Shown here piece after piece: positions 16,127 through 24,943 of a stretch of 37,860 nt of DNA. A program made the translations under genes and the position numbers. Below the pieces are notes generated by a model, which saw nothing but the letters and a program-made list of their open reading frames with translations, did not search any database and was not told the origin of the DNA. The stretch lies in the NCBI GenBank assembly GCA_021740585.1, contig JAIOZM010000038.1:1-37860 (forward strand), written 5' to 3'. Within the stretch, counting starts at the first letter, position 1. Each line of letters starts with the position of its first letter. The stretch is from Bacteroidales bacterium. Its GTDB lineage: Bacteria; Bacteroidota; Bacteroidia; Bacteroidales; GCA-2748055.

Positions 16127-17059
16127 ATGGATTTCTTATCAACGCATAACATCGTTAAACAATATTCAAATCATCTTGCTCTTAATAAGGTTTCAATAAA
16201 TATTCAGGAAAATTCAATATTCGGATTGCTTGGCCCCAATGGTGCAGGTAAAACGACTTTGATACGTATCATTAATCAGATTACCGCTTATGATGAGGGC
16301 GAAGTTTTGATTAAGGGAAGGAAATTAAAGCCCGAAGATGTAAATTTCATTGGATATCTTCCTGAAGAAAGAGGCCTGTACAAAAAGATGAAAGTTGGAG
16401 AGCAGGCTTTATATCTGGCTCAATTAAAGGGCTTGAGCAGGTCTGATGCGATGAGAAAAATTAAATACTGGTTCGAAAAATTTGAAATTACCGGTTGGTG
16501 GGATAAAAAGGTTGAAGATCTTTCAAAAGGGATGCAACAAAAAGTTCAATTTGTAACAACCGTTATTCACGAACCAAAACTGCTTATTTTTGATGAGCCA
16601 TTCAGCGGATTCGATCCCATTAATTCAAACCTCCTGAAACGCGAAATTCTTGAGCTTAAAGAAAAAGGAGCCACCATTATTTTCTCAACACATAATATGG
16701 AATCTGTCGAGGAATTGTGCGATCATATTAGTCTTATTCACAATGCTGAAGTAATTCTTGAAGGGCAGATTGAAGAAATAAAACAAAAATATAAAACCAA
16801 TATTTGTGAGGTTAAATATAATGGGGACCCTGAATCTTTAAAGGCTGCGCTTACCAAAGATTTTGAACTGGTTGAGGAGAAAATAAATCACCATTCCCAC
16901 ATTGCGCAGATTAAACTAAATGGGAACACTAATAATTCATTACTAAAAACCATTCTTCCAAAAGTTGAGGTTGAAAGTTTTAGTGAATTAATACCAAGTA
17001 TGAATGATGTTTTTATAAGAGTTGTTGAAGAAACGAATAAAAATAAGACAGATAAATAG
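16127..17059 (+). CDS. ABC transporter ATP-binding protein (NatA-like exporter)
   Basis: A 310-residue ATPase of the ABC-2 exporter type. It has Walker A GPNGAGKTT (36-44), signature LSKGMQQ (132-138), Walker B LLIFDEP with Asp156-Glu157, and a switch histidine in IIFSTHNMES. About 90 extra C-terminal residues after the ATPase core match the NatA/DUF4162-like extension. Its partner is the permease encoded 210 bases downstream. Together they resemble NatAB-type exporters, and sodium, drugs or other small molecules are possible substrates. Nothing in the sequence decides among them. The ATG lies 9 bases after the dnaJ stop. Confidence 0.93.
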   Translation: MDFLSTHNIVKQYSNHLALNKVSINIQENSIFGLLGPNGAGKTTLIRIINQITAYDEGEVLIKGRKLKPEDVNFIGYLPEERGLYKKMKVGEQALYLAQLKGLSRSDAMRKIKYWFEKFEITGWWDKKVEDLSKGMQQKVQFVTTVIHEPKLLIFDEPFSGFDPINSNLLKREILELKEKGATIIFSTHNMESVEELCDHISLIHNAEVILEGQIEEIKQKYKTNICEVKYNGDPESLKAALTKDFELVEEKINHHSHIAQIKLNGNTNNSLLKTILPKVEVESFSELIPSMNDVFIRVVEETNKNKTDK

Positions 17060-17070
17060 GTTTGAGGCGC

Positions 17071-17114
17071 TGCACTGAGCTTGAGGTCACTGAGCTCGTC
17101 GAAGTGCCGAAGTG
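17071..17114. repeat. REP-like palindromic element between ABC genes
   Basis: Two direct copies of CACTGAGC (17073-17080 and 17088-17095), the second continuing TCGTCGAAGTG so that CACT and AGTG can pair around a GAGCTC core, then a further GAAGTG. The string CACTGAGCTCGTCGAAGTG resembles an interspersed intergenic palindrome that I recall from many bacterial genomes. It lies in the 210-base gap between the ABC ATPase and permease genes, where it could trim or stabilise mRNA. Confidence 0.55.
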
Positions 17115-17269
17115 TTTCGGGTTTGAAGATGAGGATTTATAGAAATTTTTGACCTTCATCCTTTCAAAATAAAAAATACAACCAGAAAAATTAATTTAAG
17201 GCAAAAAACTAATTCGAGAAAGTGCTAATCTTTTAACTTTTAAAAACCTTATCCAAATAAATAATAAGC

Positions 17270-18613
17270 ATGAATAAGATTTTCCTGATCATTCAAAGAG
17301 AATATTTAACACGGGTTAAGAAGAAATCATTCCTTATAATGTCTATATTGGGACCTCTCCTTTTTGCAGCTTTTTTGGTTGTGCCCACATGGCTTGCCAG
17401 CATGGAGGATACCGAACATAAAACCATTGCCGTAATTGACCAGTCGCACTTAACCTACGGGGTACTTGAAGAGTCGGAGTACTTAAGTTTTGTGTATCTC
17501 GAGGATGTTCCCATCGACAGTGTTAAGAAAGATTTCAAAAGCAGCGATTATCAGGGAGTTTTGTTTGTACCGACCAATATTCTGATCAGCAATTCACCCA
17601 TCTTATACTCCGATAAACAGCTGAGTTTATCAACCCGGATGCAGATTTCAAACTCAATTAAAGATGAAATAGAAAGGCAGAAACTAAAAGCGGAGAATAT
17701 TGAAAATCTGGATGAAATTCTTAAATCGGTTGAAACAAAAATTAATCTTCGCAATATTACATGGAACGATGCAGGTGAAGAAAGGGAAAATAGTACTGAG
17801 TTCGCAATGGGTATAGGTTACATTGGCGGATTGCTGATTTATTTCTTCATCTTTTTATTTGGCGCAATGGTTATGAGGGGTGTGATTGAGGAAAAGACCA
17901 ATAGAATTGTTGAGGTAATTATTTCTTCCGTTAAGCCTTTCCAGCTGATGATGGGAAAGATAATCGGTATCGGGCTTGTTGGCCTTACTCAGTTTGTTAT
18001 TTGGGTGGCGTTTACTCTGATTATAAGCACTGTGGTTCAGAAAACCATAATGGATGATAAAACCTCAACCCTAATGGAAAATATGCAGTCGCGCGATATT
18101 TTAGCTGACACACCATCAATTGATGAAAATACCGACTCGGGTGATAATTTGCAATTTGTTGAAGAAATTTTCTCCTCTCTTCATACTCTTAATTTTCCAT
18201 TGATTATAGGCATGTTTATTTTTTATTTTCTGGGAGGTTACCTGTTATACGCTTCCTTTTTTGCTATTATCGGTTCAGCTGTTGATAATGAAACCGATAC
18301 CCAACAGTTTATGCTTCCGGTTACCATCCCATTGATTATTGGAATATTTGTAATGATTAACACTATTCAGAATCCTGAAGGTCCTATTGCCTTTTGGTTC
18401 AGTATAATCCCTTTAACTTCACCTATTGTAATGATGGTGAGAATACCTTTTAATCCACCTGTTTGGGAAATTTTATTGTCTGTAGTAATACTCGTTCTCA
18501 CCTTCATAGGATCTGTTTGGATGGCTGGAAAAATTTACAGAACAGGTATCTTAATGTACGGTAAGAAAGTTGGATATAAAGAGTTGTGGAAATGGTTCAG
18601 GCTTAAAAATTAA
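17270..18613 (+). CDS. ABC-2 type exporter permease (NatB-like)
   Basis: A 447-residue membrane protein. TM1 (about 20-42, SILGPLLFAAFLVVPTWLA) is followed by a large extracytoplasmic domain (about 45-180), then a cluster of hydrophobic segments beginning MGIGYIGGLLIYFFIFLFGAMVM and ending near FIGSVWMAGKIYRTG. The cytoplasmic segment RGVIEEKTNRIVEVIISSV after TM2 is the ABC-2 family signature that contacts the ATPase. It pairs with the ATPase encoded upstream. The gap between them is unusually long for partner genes and contains a REP-like repeat. The substrate is unknown. Confidence 0.92.
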   Translation: MNKIFLIIQREYLTRVKKKSFLIMSILGPLLFAAFLVVPTWLASMEDTEHKTIAVIDQSHLTYGVLEESEYLSFVYLEDVPIDSVKKDFKSSDYQGVLFVPTNILISNSPILYSDKQLSLSTRMQISNSIKDEIERQKLKAENIENLDEILKSVETKINLRNITWNDAGEERENSTEFAMGIGYIGGLLIYFFIFLFGAMVMRGVIEEKTNRIVEVIISSVKPFQLMMGKIIGIGLVGLTQFVIWVAFTLIISTVVQKTIMDDKTSTLMENMQSRDILADTPSIDENTDSGDNLQFVEEIFSSLHTLNFPLIIGMFIFYFLGGYLLYASFFAIIGSAVDNETDTQQFMLPVTIPLIIGIFVMINTIQNPEGPIAFWFSIIPLTSPIVMMVRIPFNPPVWEILLSVVILVLTFIGSVWMAGKIYRTGILMYGKKVGYKELWKWFRLKN

Positions 18614-18709
18614 ACTAAATTTTAATTGGAATCCGGTCATATCAATATGAGTCATCAGTCCACAGTGCTAAGGATTTTCTCTTAAAGGATGTAAATAAAT
18701 TTAAAATTC

Positions 18710-19633
18710 ATGAAAATTGCTATAATAGATTTTGGCACCAACACTTTTAATTTACTTATTGCTGACACCACTAATCCAAAAAAAATTGAATACTTACACA
18801 GCTCCAAGCATGCTGTAAAACTAGGTAAAGGAGGCATAACAAAACATATTCTTACTGAAGAGGCCATAGATCGGGCAATGACCGCCCTGAAAATACATTA
18901 TTCGACTATTAAGAACTATGGTGCCGAAAAAGTTTATGCCTATGCTACATCGGCAGTACGGGAAGCAAAAAACGGAAAGCATTTTCTAAATCTGGTTAAG
19001 GAAGAATTCGATCTTTATGTAAATATTATTCCGGGCGACAGGGAAGCAGAATTAATTTATAAGGGGGTAAGGCAGTCATGTAAATTTACCGAAGAAAAAT
19101 TCCTTATACTCGATATCGGAGGAGGCAGTAATGAATTTATTATTGCTGATAAAAATAAAATTTACTGGAAAGAAAGTTTTAAGCTGGGTATGGCAAGATT
19201 ATTAGAAATTTTCCAACCTGAGGACCCAATTTCACTTGCAAGCATTGAAAAAATTAAGGAATATTTGAAGCAAGAACTTCCTGAACTTTTAGAAGCAATT
19301 AAAATTCACTCTCCCAAAGTCCTTGTTGGGGCATCAGGCTCTTTCGAAACCTTCAACTCCATTCTTCAGCATAAAAAGCCGGAAAAATATTCCACAAACA
19401 ATCTAAATAAGGAAATTTATATGGACGATTACAGAGAAATCGCCCGGGAATTAATCCTGTCATCGGTGGAAGAACGGAGAATAATGCCGGGTATGGAAGA
19501 AGTAAGAGTGGAAATGATAAATCTGGCTGCCATTTTTGTTAGCTTTACCATCGATTCCTGTAATCTGGAAAAAATATATCTTTCCGAATTTGCTCTTAAA
19601 GAAGGGGTTGTTGCTGAATTATTAAATATATAG
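18710..19633 (+). CDS. Ppx/GppA family phosphatase
   Basis: A 307-residue member of the exopolyphosphatase / pppGpp phosphohydrolase family (ASKHA fold). It has the P-loop-like IDFGTNTFNLLIAD at 6-19, YATSAVREAKNG at 78-89, GDREAELIYKGV at 109-120 containing the general-base Glu, and the phosphate-binding LDIGGGSNEF at 134-143. The length corresponds to the short form with only the two ASKHA domains and no C-terminal HD-like domain, which is normal for Bacteroidota. It could hydrolyse polyphosphate or (p)ppGpp; sequence alone does not say which. It is 8 bases upstream of a sigma-54-type response regulator and probably co-transcribed with it. Confidence 0.93.
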   Translation: MKIAIIDFGTNTFNLLIADTTNPKKIEYLHSSKHAVKLGKGGITKHILTEEAIDRAMTALKIHYSTIKNYGAEKVYAYATSAVREAKNGKHFLNLVKEEFDLYVNIIPGDREAELIYKGVRQSCKFTEEKFLILDIGGGSNEFIIADKNKIYWKESFKLGMARLLEIFQPEDPISLASIEKIKEYLKQELPELLEAIKIHSPKVLVGASGSFETFNSILQHKKPEKYSTNNLNKEIYMDDYREIARELILSSVEERRIMPGMEEVRVEMINLAAIFVSFTIDSCNLEKIYLSEFALKEGVVAELLNI

Positions 19634-19641
19634 ACATTAGG

Positions 19642-20808
19642 ATGGCGAAAATACTGGTAATTGACGACGAAAGAAGCATAAGAACTACTCTGAAGGAGAT
19701 TCTTGAATATGAAAAACATGATGTAGCCCTTGCCTCCAGTGGGCCTGAAGGATTAGAGTTATTCTACAAAGGTGGATTTGATATTATTCTGTGTGATATA
19801 AAAATGCCTGAAATGGATGGTCTTGAAGTGCTTGAAAAAATATTTGAACACTCATCTGAAACCCAGGTAATCATGATTTCAGGACATGGGAATGTTGATA
19901 CTGCTGTTCAGGCTATCAAAAAGGGAGCCTTCGATTTTATAGAGAAACCCCTCGATTTAAACCGAATGCTTATCACCATTCGCAATGCAATGGATAAGAC
20001 CCATCTTCTTACTGAGACAAAAGTATTAAAGAAAAAAGTTCGGAAGTCTTTTGATATGATCGGCTCCTCGAAGGCAATTGAACAGGTTAAGGAAATTATC
20101 GAGAAAGTAGCTCCTACTGAAGCTAGGGTTTTAATTACCGGTAGCAACGGGACAGGGAAAGAACTGGTAGCCAGGTGGTTGCATGAAAAATCAGAAAGGT
20201 CTTCTATGCCTTTTATAGAAGTTAATTGCGCAGCTATTCCTTCAGAATTGATTGAAAGTGAGCTCTTTGGTCACGAGAAAGGCGCCTTTACTTCAGCTAT
20301 CAAGGATAGAAAAGGGAAGTTTGAACAGGCCGATGGCGGTACCTTATTTCTCGATGAAATTGGAGATATGAGCCTTTCGGCACAGGCAAAAGTACTTCGG
20401 GCCTTGCAGGAGAATAAAATTACCAAGGTAGGAAGTGATAAAGATATAAACGTTAATGTCAGGATAATTGCTGCCACTAACAAGAATATGAAAAAGGAAA
20501 TTGAGAATAATATCTTCAGGGAAGATCTCTATCATCGCCTGAGTGTTATTTTAATTCATGTTCCTTCATTAAATGAAAGAACTGAGGATATACCTGAGTT
20601 GGCTGAGCATTTCAATGAACTTATCTGCGATGATTACCGCATGCCCAAGAAGGAAATCACAGCCGATGCTATCAAAGAATTACAAAAAATTAACTGGACA
20701 GGGAATATACGGGAATTCAGGAATGTTCTGGAAAGACTCGTCATTCTTTGCGATAAGAAAATTACCGGCAAGGATGTGATTGCTTTCGCGGCACCCATCT
20801 CAAAGTAG
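19642..20808 (+). CDS. NtrC-type sigma-54 response regulator lacking a DNA-binding domain
   Basis: A 388-residue regulator: receiver domain (1-120, phospho-acceptor Asp52, conserved Lys102 in FIEKPL) and a sigma-54-interacting AAA+ domain with Walker A GSNGTGKE (167-174), the sigma-54 contact loop GAFTSA (214-219, a variant of GAFTGA), Walker B TLFLDEIGD and arginine fingers in REDLYHRL (293-300). It ends at residue 388, about 18 residues after the AAA+ lid (NIREFRNVLERLVILCDKK), so the Fis-type helix-turn-helix normally present is missing. The stop codon is clean and I see no continuation downstream. It would have to act on sigma-54 holoenzyme from solution, as FlgR of Helicobacter does. No kinase is adjacent. 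Confidence 0.94.
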   Translation: MAKILVIDDERSIRTTLKEILEYEKHDVALASSGPEGLELFYKGGFDIILCDIKMPEMDGLEVLEKIFEHSSETQVIMISGHGNVDTAVQAIKKGAFDFIEKPLDLNRMLITIRNAMDKTHLLTETKVLKKKVRKSFDMIGSSKAIEQVKEIIEKVAPTEARVLITGSNGTGKELVARWLHEKSERSSMPFIEVNCAAIPSELIESELFGHEKGAFTSAIKDRKGKFEQADGGTLFLDEIGDMSLSAQAKVLRALQENKITKVGSDKDINVNVRIIAATNKNMKKEIENNIFREDLYHRLSVILIHVPSLNERTEDIPELAEHFNELICDDYRMPKKEITADAIKELQKINWTGNIREFRNVLERLVILCDKKITGKDVIAFAAPISK

Positions 20809-20974
20809 ATTATTTCGACTTTGCTCCATAAGCATAGCTCTATAACCGAAAACGCCTTTCAAACATTGCTGAATAACCATTGCTAAGCCAAGGATTAGTT
20901 GGCTAAGGTTAAATTAATCGAATAGTTATTCTTAATAATTCCATCTTTCTGATACAGTTATCAAGCTGAAATCT

Positions 20975-20982
20975 TATTTTTG
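20975..20982 (+). promoter_or_regulatory. -7 box directly before the ArnT-like gene
   Basis: TATTTTTG matches TAnnTTTG and ends 8 bases before the ATG at 20991, implying a leader of only about five bases, nearly leaderless. No clear -33 element is seen. Confidence 0.45.
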
Positions 20983-20990
20983 TTTTACTG

Positions 20991-22568
20991 ATGAGAAAGG
21001 CTGAAGACAAATACTATACGCTTTATATCGCAATAATTTTGCTATTGCTAATTCCCGCCTTATTTCTAAATCTGGGAATGTTGCCTCTTATTGCCGATGA
21101 GGCTACCAGAGCTATTGTTTCACTGGAAATGGAAATATCAGGGAATTTGATTGCCCCAACTATAAACGGAGAGTTCTATTTCAACAAACCACCGCTGTAC
21201 AATTGGATACTGCTGACCTTCTTTCAATTGAGCGGAAATCATTCCGAATGGATTATCCGTTTACCGGCAGTAATTTCGCTTATTCTTTTTGGAGGACTCA
21301 TATATACTTCAGTTTCAAGATATACCAACAGACGCATTGCATTAATAAGCGCTCTGGGGTTTATTACCAGCGGGAGAATTCTTTTTTACGATTCAATGCT
21401 CGGGCTTATTGACCTTTCATTTTCACTACTTGTTTTCCTGAATTTCATTTTGATCTACCAGTTTGCTAAAAAGAAAAACTACCTGATTTTGTTCTTCCTT
21501 TCCTATTTTATAGCCGCAATAACCTTCCTGATGAAAGGACTGCCGGCTGTTTTATTTCAGGGAATCACCCTTGTCACTGCATTGATATATTTTAAAGCAT
21601 GGCGAAAACTTTTTAGCTTTCCTCATCTATTGGGCATAGCAGTATTTGTATTTTTTGTTGGAGGATATTATTTATTGTTATGGAATGAAAATCCTGATAG
21701 TAACTACTTTCAAACCTTGCTTAGCCAGTCAACCAAAAGAACCTTTGTGGAATACGGGATTTGGAAAACTTTCAAACATTTGTTTACTTTTCCGCCGGAA
21801 CAATTATATAATCTTCTTCCATGGTCACTACTGCTTGTTTTCTTTTTCAGGAAAGGCTTTTACTCTAGCCTGAAGGAGAATCATTTTCTAAGTTTTTTGG
21901 CCTTGATATTTATTGTAAATATTCCTGTGTATTGGATTTCGGTAGAAAGCTACCCAAGATATCTTTTCATGCTCTACCCTATTTTAATCATACTTTTTGT
22001 CAATCAATATTATTCCCTGAAAGAAAATGACAAGCAGGTAAAAATCTTTTGGACAAGTATCAGTCTCGCTATTTTCATTCTACTTATAGCCGGCTCCCGG
22101 TTATATTTTAAACACAATTTTGAATTAAAGCCAACTATATTAATTTTAATTCTGATCATTGGAATTTGCTTTGGAACTCTCTTTATACTTCGAAAATTTC
22201 AGGGCATAGCTATGGAATTGTTTATTATCTTTTTGCTGCTTATTAGAATAGGTTTTAATCTGGTTATCCTTCCTGAGAGAGAGCGTACAAGCTCCACCAC
22301 TATTCATAAAAAGGAGGCGCTTGAGGTCGCAAAACTTACAACAAATCATAAAATTATTCTTCACCCAAACACTCCCATTAGCGTCGAAACTGTGTATTAT
22401 ATAAGTCGTGAAAGAATGGATATCCTTGAAAAAAGCAACAAGCATGCCGCTACGGGAAATTATTATATTTTTGATGCCCGTGATCCCCTGCGTGAAAAGG
22501 AGAAAGTAATTTTTACTTTCGAAACCCGCTGGAAAAACAGAGAACTAAGACTGTCACAATTTGAATAA
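20991..22568 (+). CDS. ArnT/PMT-like membrane glycosyltransferase (GT-C)
   Basis: A 525-residue multi-pass membrane protein of the dolichyl-phosphate-mannose/ArnT glycosyltransferase superfamily. TM1 is about 10-30. The first extracytoplasmic loop holds the catalytic-type acidic pair in LIADEATRAI (Asp36-Glu37), then NGEFYFNKPPLYNW, the typical substrate-loop motif. About ten more hydrophobic segments follow, up to about residue 420, with a short soluble C-terminal domain (about 425-525). These enzymes transfer a sugar from a polyprenyl-phosphate carrier to lipid A, protein or glycan on the outer face of the inner membrane. The acceptor here is unknown. It is convergent with another GT-C-like gene, and the two share an AT-rich hairpin. 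Confidence 0.88.
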   Translation: MRKAEDKYYTLYIAIILLLLIPALFLNLGMLPLIADEATRAIVSLEMEISGNLIAPTINGEFYFNKPPLYNWILLTFFQLSGNHSEWIIRLPAVISLILFGGLIYTSVSRYTNRRIALISALGFITSGRILFYDSMLGLIDLSFSLLVFLNFILIYQFAKKKNYLILFFLSYFIAAITFLMKGLPAVLFQGITLVTALIYFKAWRKLFSFPHLLGIAVFVFFVGGYYLLLWNENPDSNYFQTLLSQSTKRTFVEYGIWKTFKHLFTFPPEQLYNLLPWSLLLVFFFRKGFYSSLKENHFLSFLALIFIVNIPVYWISVESYPRYLFMLYPILIILFVNQYYSLKENDKQVKIFWTSISLAIFILLIAGSRLYFKHNFELKPTILILILIIGICFGTLFILRKFQGIAMELFIIFLLLIRIGFNLVILPERERTSSTTIHKKEALEVAKLTTNHKIILHPNTPISVETVYYISRERMDILEKSNKHAATGNYYIFDARDPLREKEKVIFTFETRWKNRELRLSQFE

Positions 22569-22585
22569 AGCAGGATATTTTAAGC

Positions 22586-22622
22586 TTTCAAAATCATTAT
22601 TTTACATTAAAATATTTTGAAA
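22586..22622. terminator. Bidirectional hairpin between convergent genes
   Basis: TTTCAAAAT (22586-22594) and ATTTTGAAA (22614-22622) form a perfect 9-bp stem. An inner ATTTT/AAAAT pair lengthens it. It fills the 56-base gap between two convergent stop codons and is A/T-flanked on both strands, as expected of a shared terminator, though it is GC-poor. Confidence 0.55.
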
Positions 22623-22624
22623 TG

Positions 22625-24904
22625 CTAAAAATCGATCGGGAAATTATTGAATAATGAAACGCCTTGCTTATTTTCAATAAAAACGTTTGAGTTTTCAGGT
22701 TGAACAAGGATTTCATCTACGCTTATGTACTTTCCATTTACCTCAAGCCTGTAAACAAATGAATCTGTAAGGTGAATGGTTTCGTCAATTCTCACCCAAT
22801 TGCCATAAATATTGTGCTCTTCCCTGTTATTCCATTTATTCCTTTCTATCTGATTACCATCCTTATCGTGCTTATAAAATATTAACTCGGGCATATTATC
22901 TGTCCGGGTGTCTACAAAAAGCCAAAGAGAAACTTCATAATCACCCTCAGGTAAAGCATTAAATTCATCACTGCTTAGCAAAATATGATTCTCTTTTTTC
23001 TGATAAAATGCTCCGGAGCCATTGAATATTGCATAGGAATCGGTTAGCTTATCAAAATCTTTGTGTATTATCATGTCTAACAAAGTATCGCTGCGCACTT
23101 TCTCAAGACCGGTCATATTCCTGATTTTAGAGATAGCCTCTGTTCTCCAGGCCTTAAAACTTTCATTATATGTATTTATATCAAATTCCGCAACACTAAC
23201 ATTATCGTACTTTAACAGCGGTTTGGCATTATTAAACATCCATTCTTCCTGACTGGTAAGAGCTTCATTGGTTCGAATTATAAGCAATGGCTTTTCATTC
23301 ATATCCTTTAAACGGGTTTTTTCGATAGCCGGATCTCCCAGCATTTGAATGCTCGACAGTGCATGGCTGAATGAAAGCCGGGGGGAAAAACTATGAATAA
23401 TCGGCAGTCCCGTGTGATTCGAACATTTCATAGCCTGTGAGAAAGCATTCATACCTTTGGTGAACAAAAGTTTGTCGCCGCAGGTATTTGCATAAGGCAG
23501 GAAGAATATTGCCTGATAATTGGCCGGATTAATTTCAGCGTCGGTCAACATTTTCAGGTATTCAGCGGAAGACGATTCGAGTAGATTATTTGTATTCAGC
23601 AGTCCTCTTGTTGATCTTTTAATATTCACCCCTGCGTCTATGGACCAGTATCCAATAAAAAACACCATAAGAATGAAAGCTGCCGTTTTTTTTCTGCTTC
23701 TTTTCAATCTTTTGAAATGCAAATAAACCAAATGAGCTGTAAATATGGTAAAGGTATAATAGAAAATCCAGCTAAACCTTCCCAATGCACGAAACTGCTT
23801 TATTTGAGGAATCCAGTCTTTTAGAAAAGCAAATCCATATTTAAAAGGAAAACACATCGAAAAGAGCAATACAATTACCGAAGCCATAAGAAAGACATTC
23901 AGTTTTTTATTTGGGAAGAATGTACTCCAGTTAAATTTTTCCCTCGTAAACAAAGTGTAAACTCCTGTAAGTACTATGCTTATTGCAAGTATGGTTGCCG
24001 GTAATCCAACATAAGACCTTCCCTCCCATTGAAAATTCATAAAAGACGGATCGCCCAGAATACTCTTTAAAGGAGAATAGTTTGGCAGAAAGATGCTGAA
24101 AATATTTGAATGGAATATAAAAAAGCCCCAGGGATTATCGGGCCGGTCGTCGACCCAGTCGGTTATGGTAACCAGACCCTTCACAATAAGCAAAGGAGCC
24201 AGGGCAATTAAAAAAAGGTAAAATGCTGTCCAACGATACGCTTTGAGATTTTTTCGCTTATTCCAGATTTCCACTAATATAACTGCCAGTATAAGAATAG
24301 TATACAAGGCAGCATAGTATGCACTTGTGAATCCGCCAACCAAACCAGAAACTATTAATAATCCAGCCCATAATCCAGGATTTCTATTTTCCTTGTAGCG
24401 AATCAGGAAATACCAAAACATAGGTATAAAAAAGGCGTAAACCATCTCAAAATGCCCGTGAATACGATCGAATTGGGGAGAAAGATAAAGAATGATTACA
24501 CTTACAACAATGGAATACCACAAGGGCAGAGCATACTTCCTTAAGATCAAAAACAAGAAAGGCAAAGCAAGCACAAGGGAAATGATCATGCTTAAATTCA
24601 GGATGCCCACTCCGTAATTCGAGAGCGTAAATAAATGATTATCAACAAACTTAAGAATATTTACATAAAGAGGATGAGAGTTGATGTATTGAAGATGGTC
24701 GCCGTAAGGATAATTGATTCCGTCGTGTTTTAAGCCATTATCATACTTCAAATAATACGAAAAATTAAAATAGCTCTTTACTGCGTCTCCATCCAGGGAG
24801 AAAAGATATGAGTTCGGATTCTTCAAAACCGGATTAAACAGATAAAAACTTACAATCGTTCCAATAACAAAAAGTATAATTATTCCTATTGCATTTTTCT
24901 TCAT
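22625..24904 (-). CDS. GT-C-like multi-pass membrane protein with C-terminal soluble domain
   Basis: A 759-residue protein. The first TM (5-24) is followed by a loop with SLDGDAVKSYFNF (Asp38, Asp40), an acidic motif like that of GT-C transferases and YfhO-type proteins. About ten further hydrophobic segments reach residue 423, and FRALGRFSWIFYY (371-383) precedes the last ones. The remaining 335 residues are extracytoplasmic; the last part (about 610-759) looks like a beta-sandwich. The family name is uncertain: it could transfer a sugar or other group from a polyprenyl carrier, or be a membrane scaffold. It lies 39 bases downstream of the MBOAT gene on the same strand, so a shared role in surface glycan building is likely. 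Confidence 0.75.
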   Translation of the reverse strand: MKKNAIGIIILFVIGTIVSFYLFNPVLKNPNSYLFSLDGDAVKSYFNFSYYLKYDNGLKHDGINYPYGDHLQYINSHPLYVNILKFVDNHLFTLSNYGVGILNLSMIISLVLALPFLFLILRKYALPLWYSIVVSVIILYLSPQFDRIHGHFEMVYAFFIPMFWYFLIRYKENRNPGLWAGLLIVSGLVGGFTSAYYAALYTILILAVILVEIWNKRKNLKAYRWTAFYLFLIALAPLLIVKGLVTITDWVDDRPDNPWGFFIFHSNIFSIFLPNYSPLKSILGDPSFMNFQWEGRSYVGLPATILAISIVLTGVYTLFTREKFNWSTFFPNKKLNVFLMASVIVLLFSMCFPFKYGFAFLKDWIPQIKQFRALGRFSWIFYYTFTIFTAHLVYLHFKRLKRSRKKTAAFILMVFFIGYWSIDAGVNIKRSTRGLLNTNNLLESSSAEYLKMLTDAEINPANYQAIFFLPYANTCGDKLLFTKGMNAFSQAMKCSNHTGLPIIHSFSPRLSFSHALSSIQMLGDPAIEKTRLKDMNEKPLLIIRTNEALTSQEEWMFNNAKPLLKYDNVSVAEFDINTYNESFKAWRTEAISKIRNMTGLEKVRSDTLLDMIIHKDFDKLTDSYAIFNGSGAFYQKKENHILLSSDEFNALPEGDYEVSLWLFVDTRTDNMPELIFYKHDKDGNQIERNKWNNREEHNIYGNWVRIDETIHLTDSFVYRLEVNGKYISVDEILVQPENSNVFIENKQGVSLFNNFPIDF

Positions 24905-24943
24905 GAGCTATTGTATTTAATCGGTCGGCTAAAATTAAGAATT

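Noticed and set aside
20886..20904. AGCCAA/TTGGCT hairpin after the sigma-54 regulator
   Set aside because: A stem of only six base pairs with no T-run following; not convincing as a terminator.
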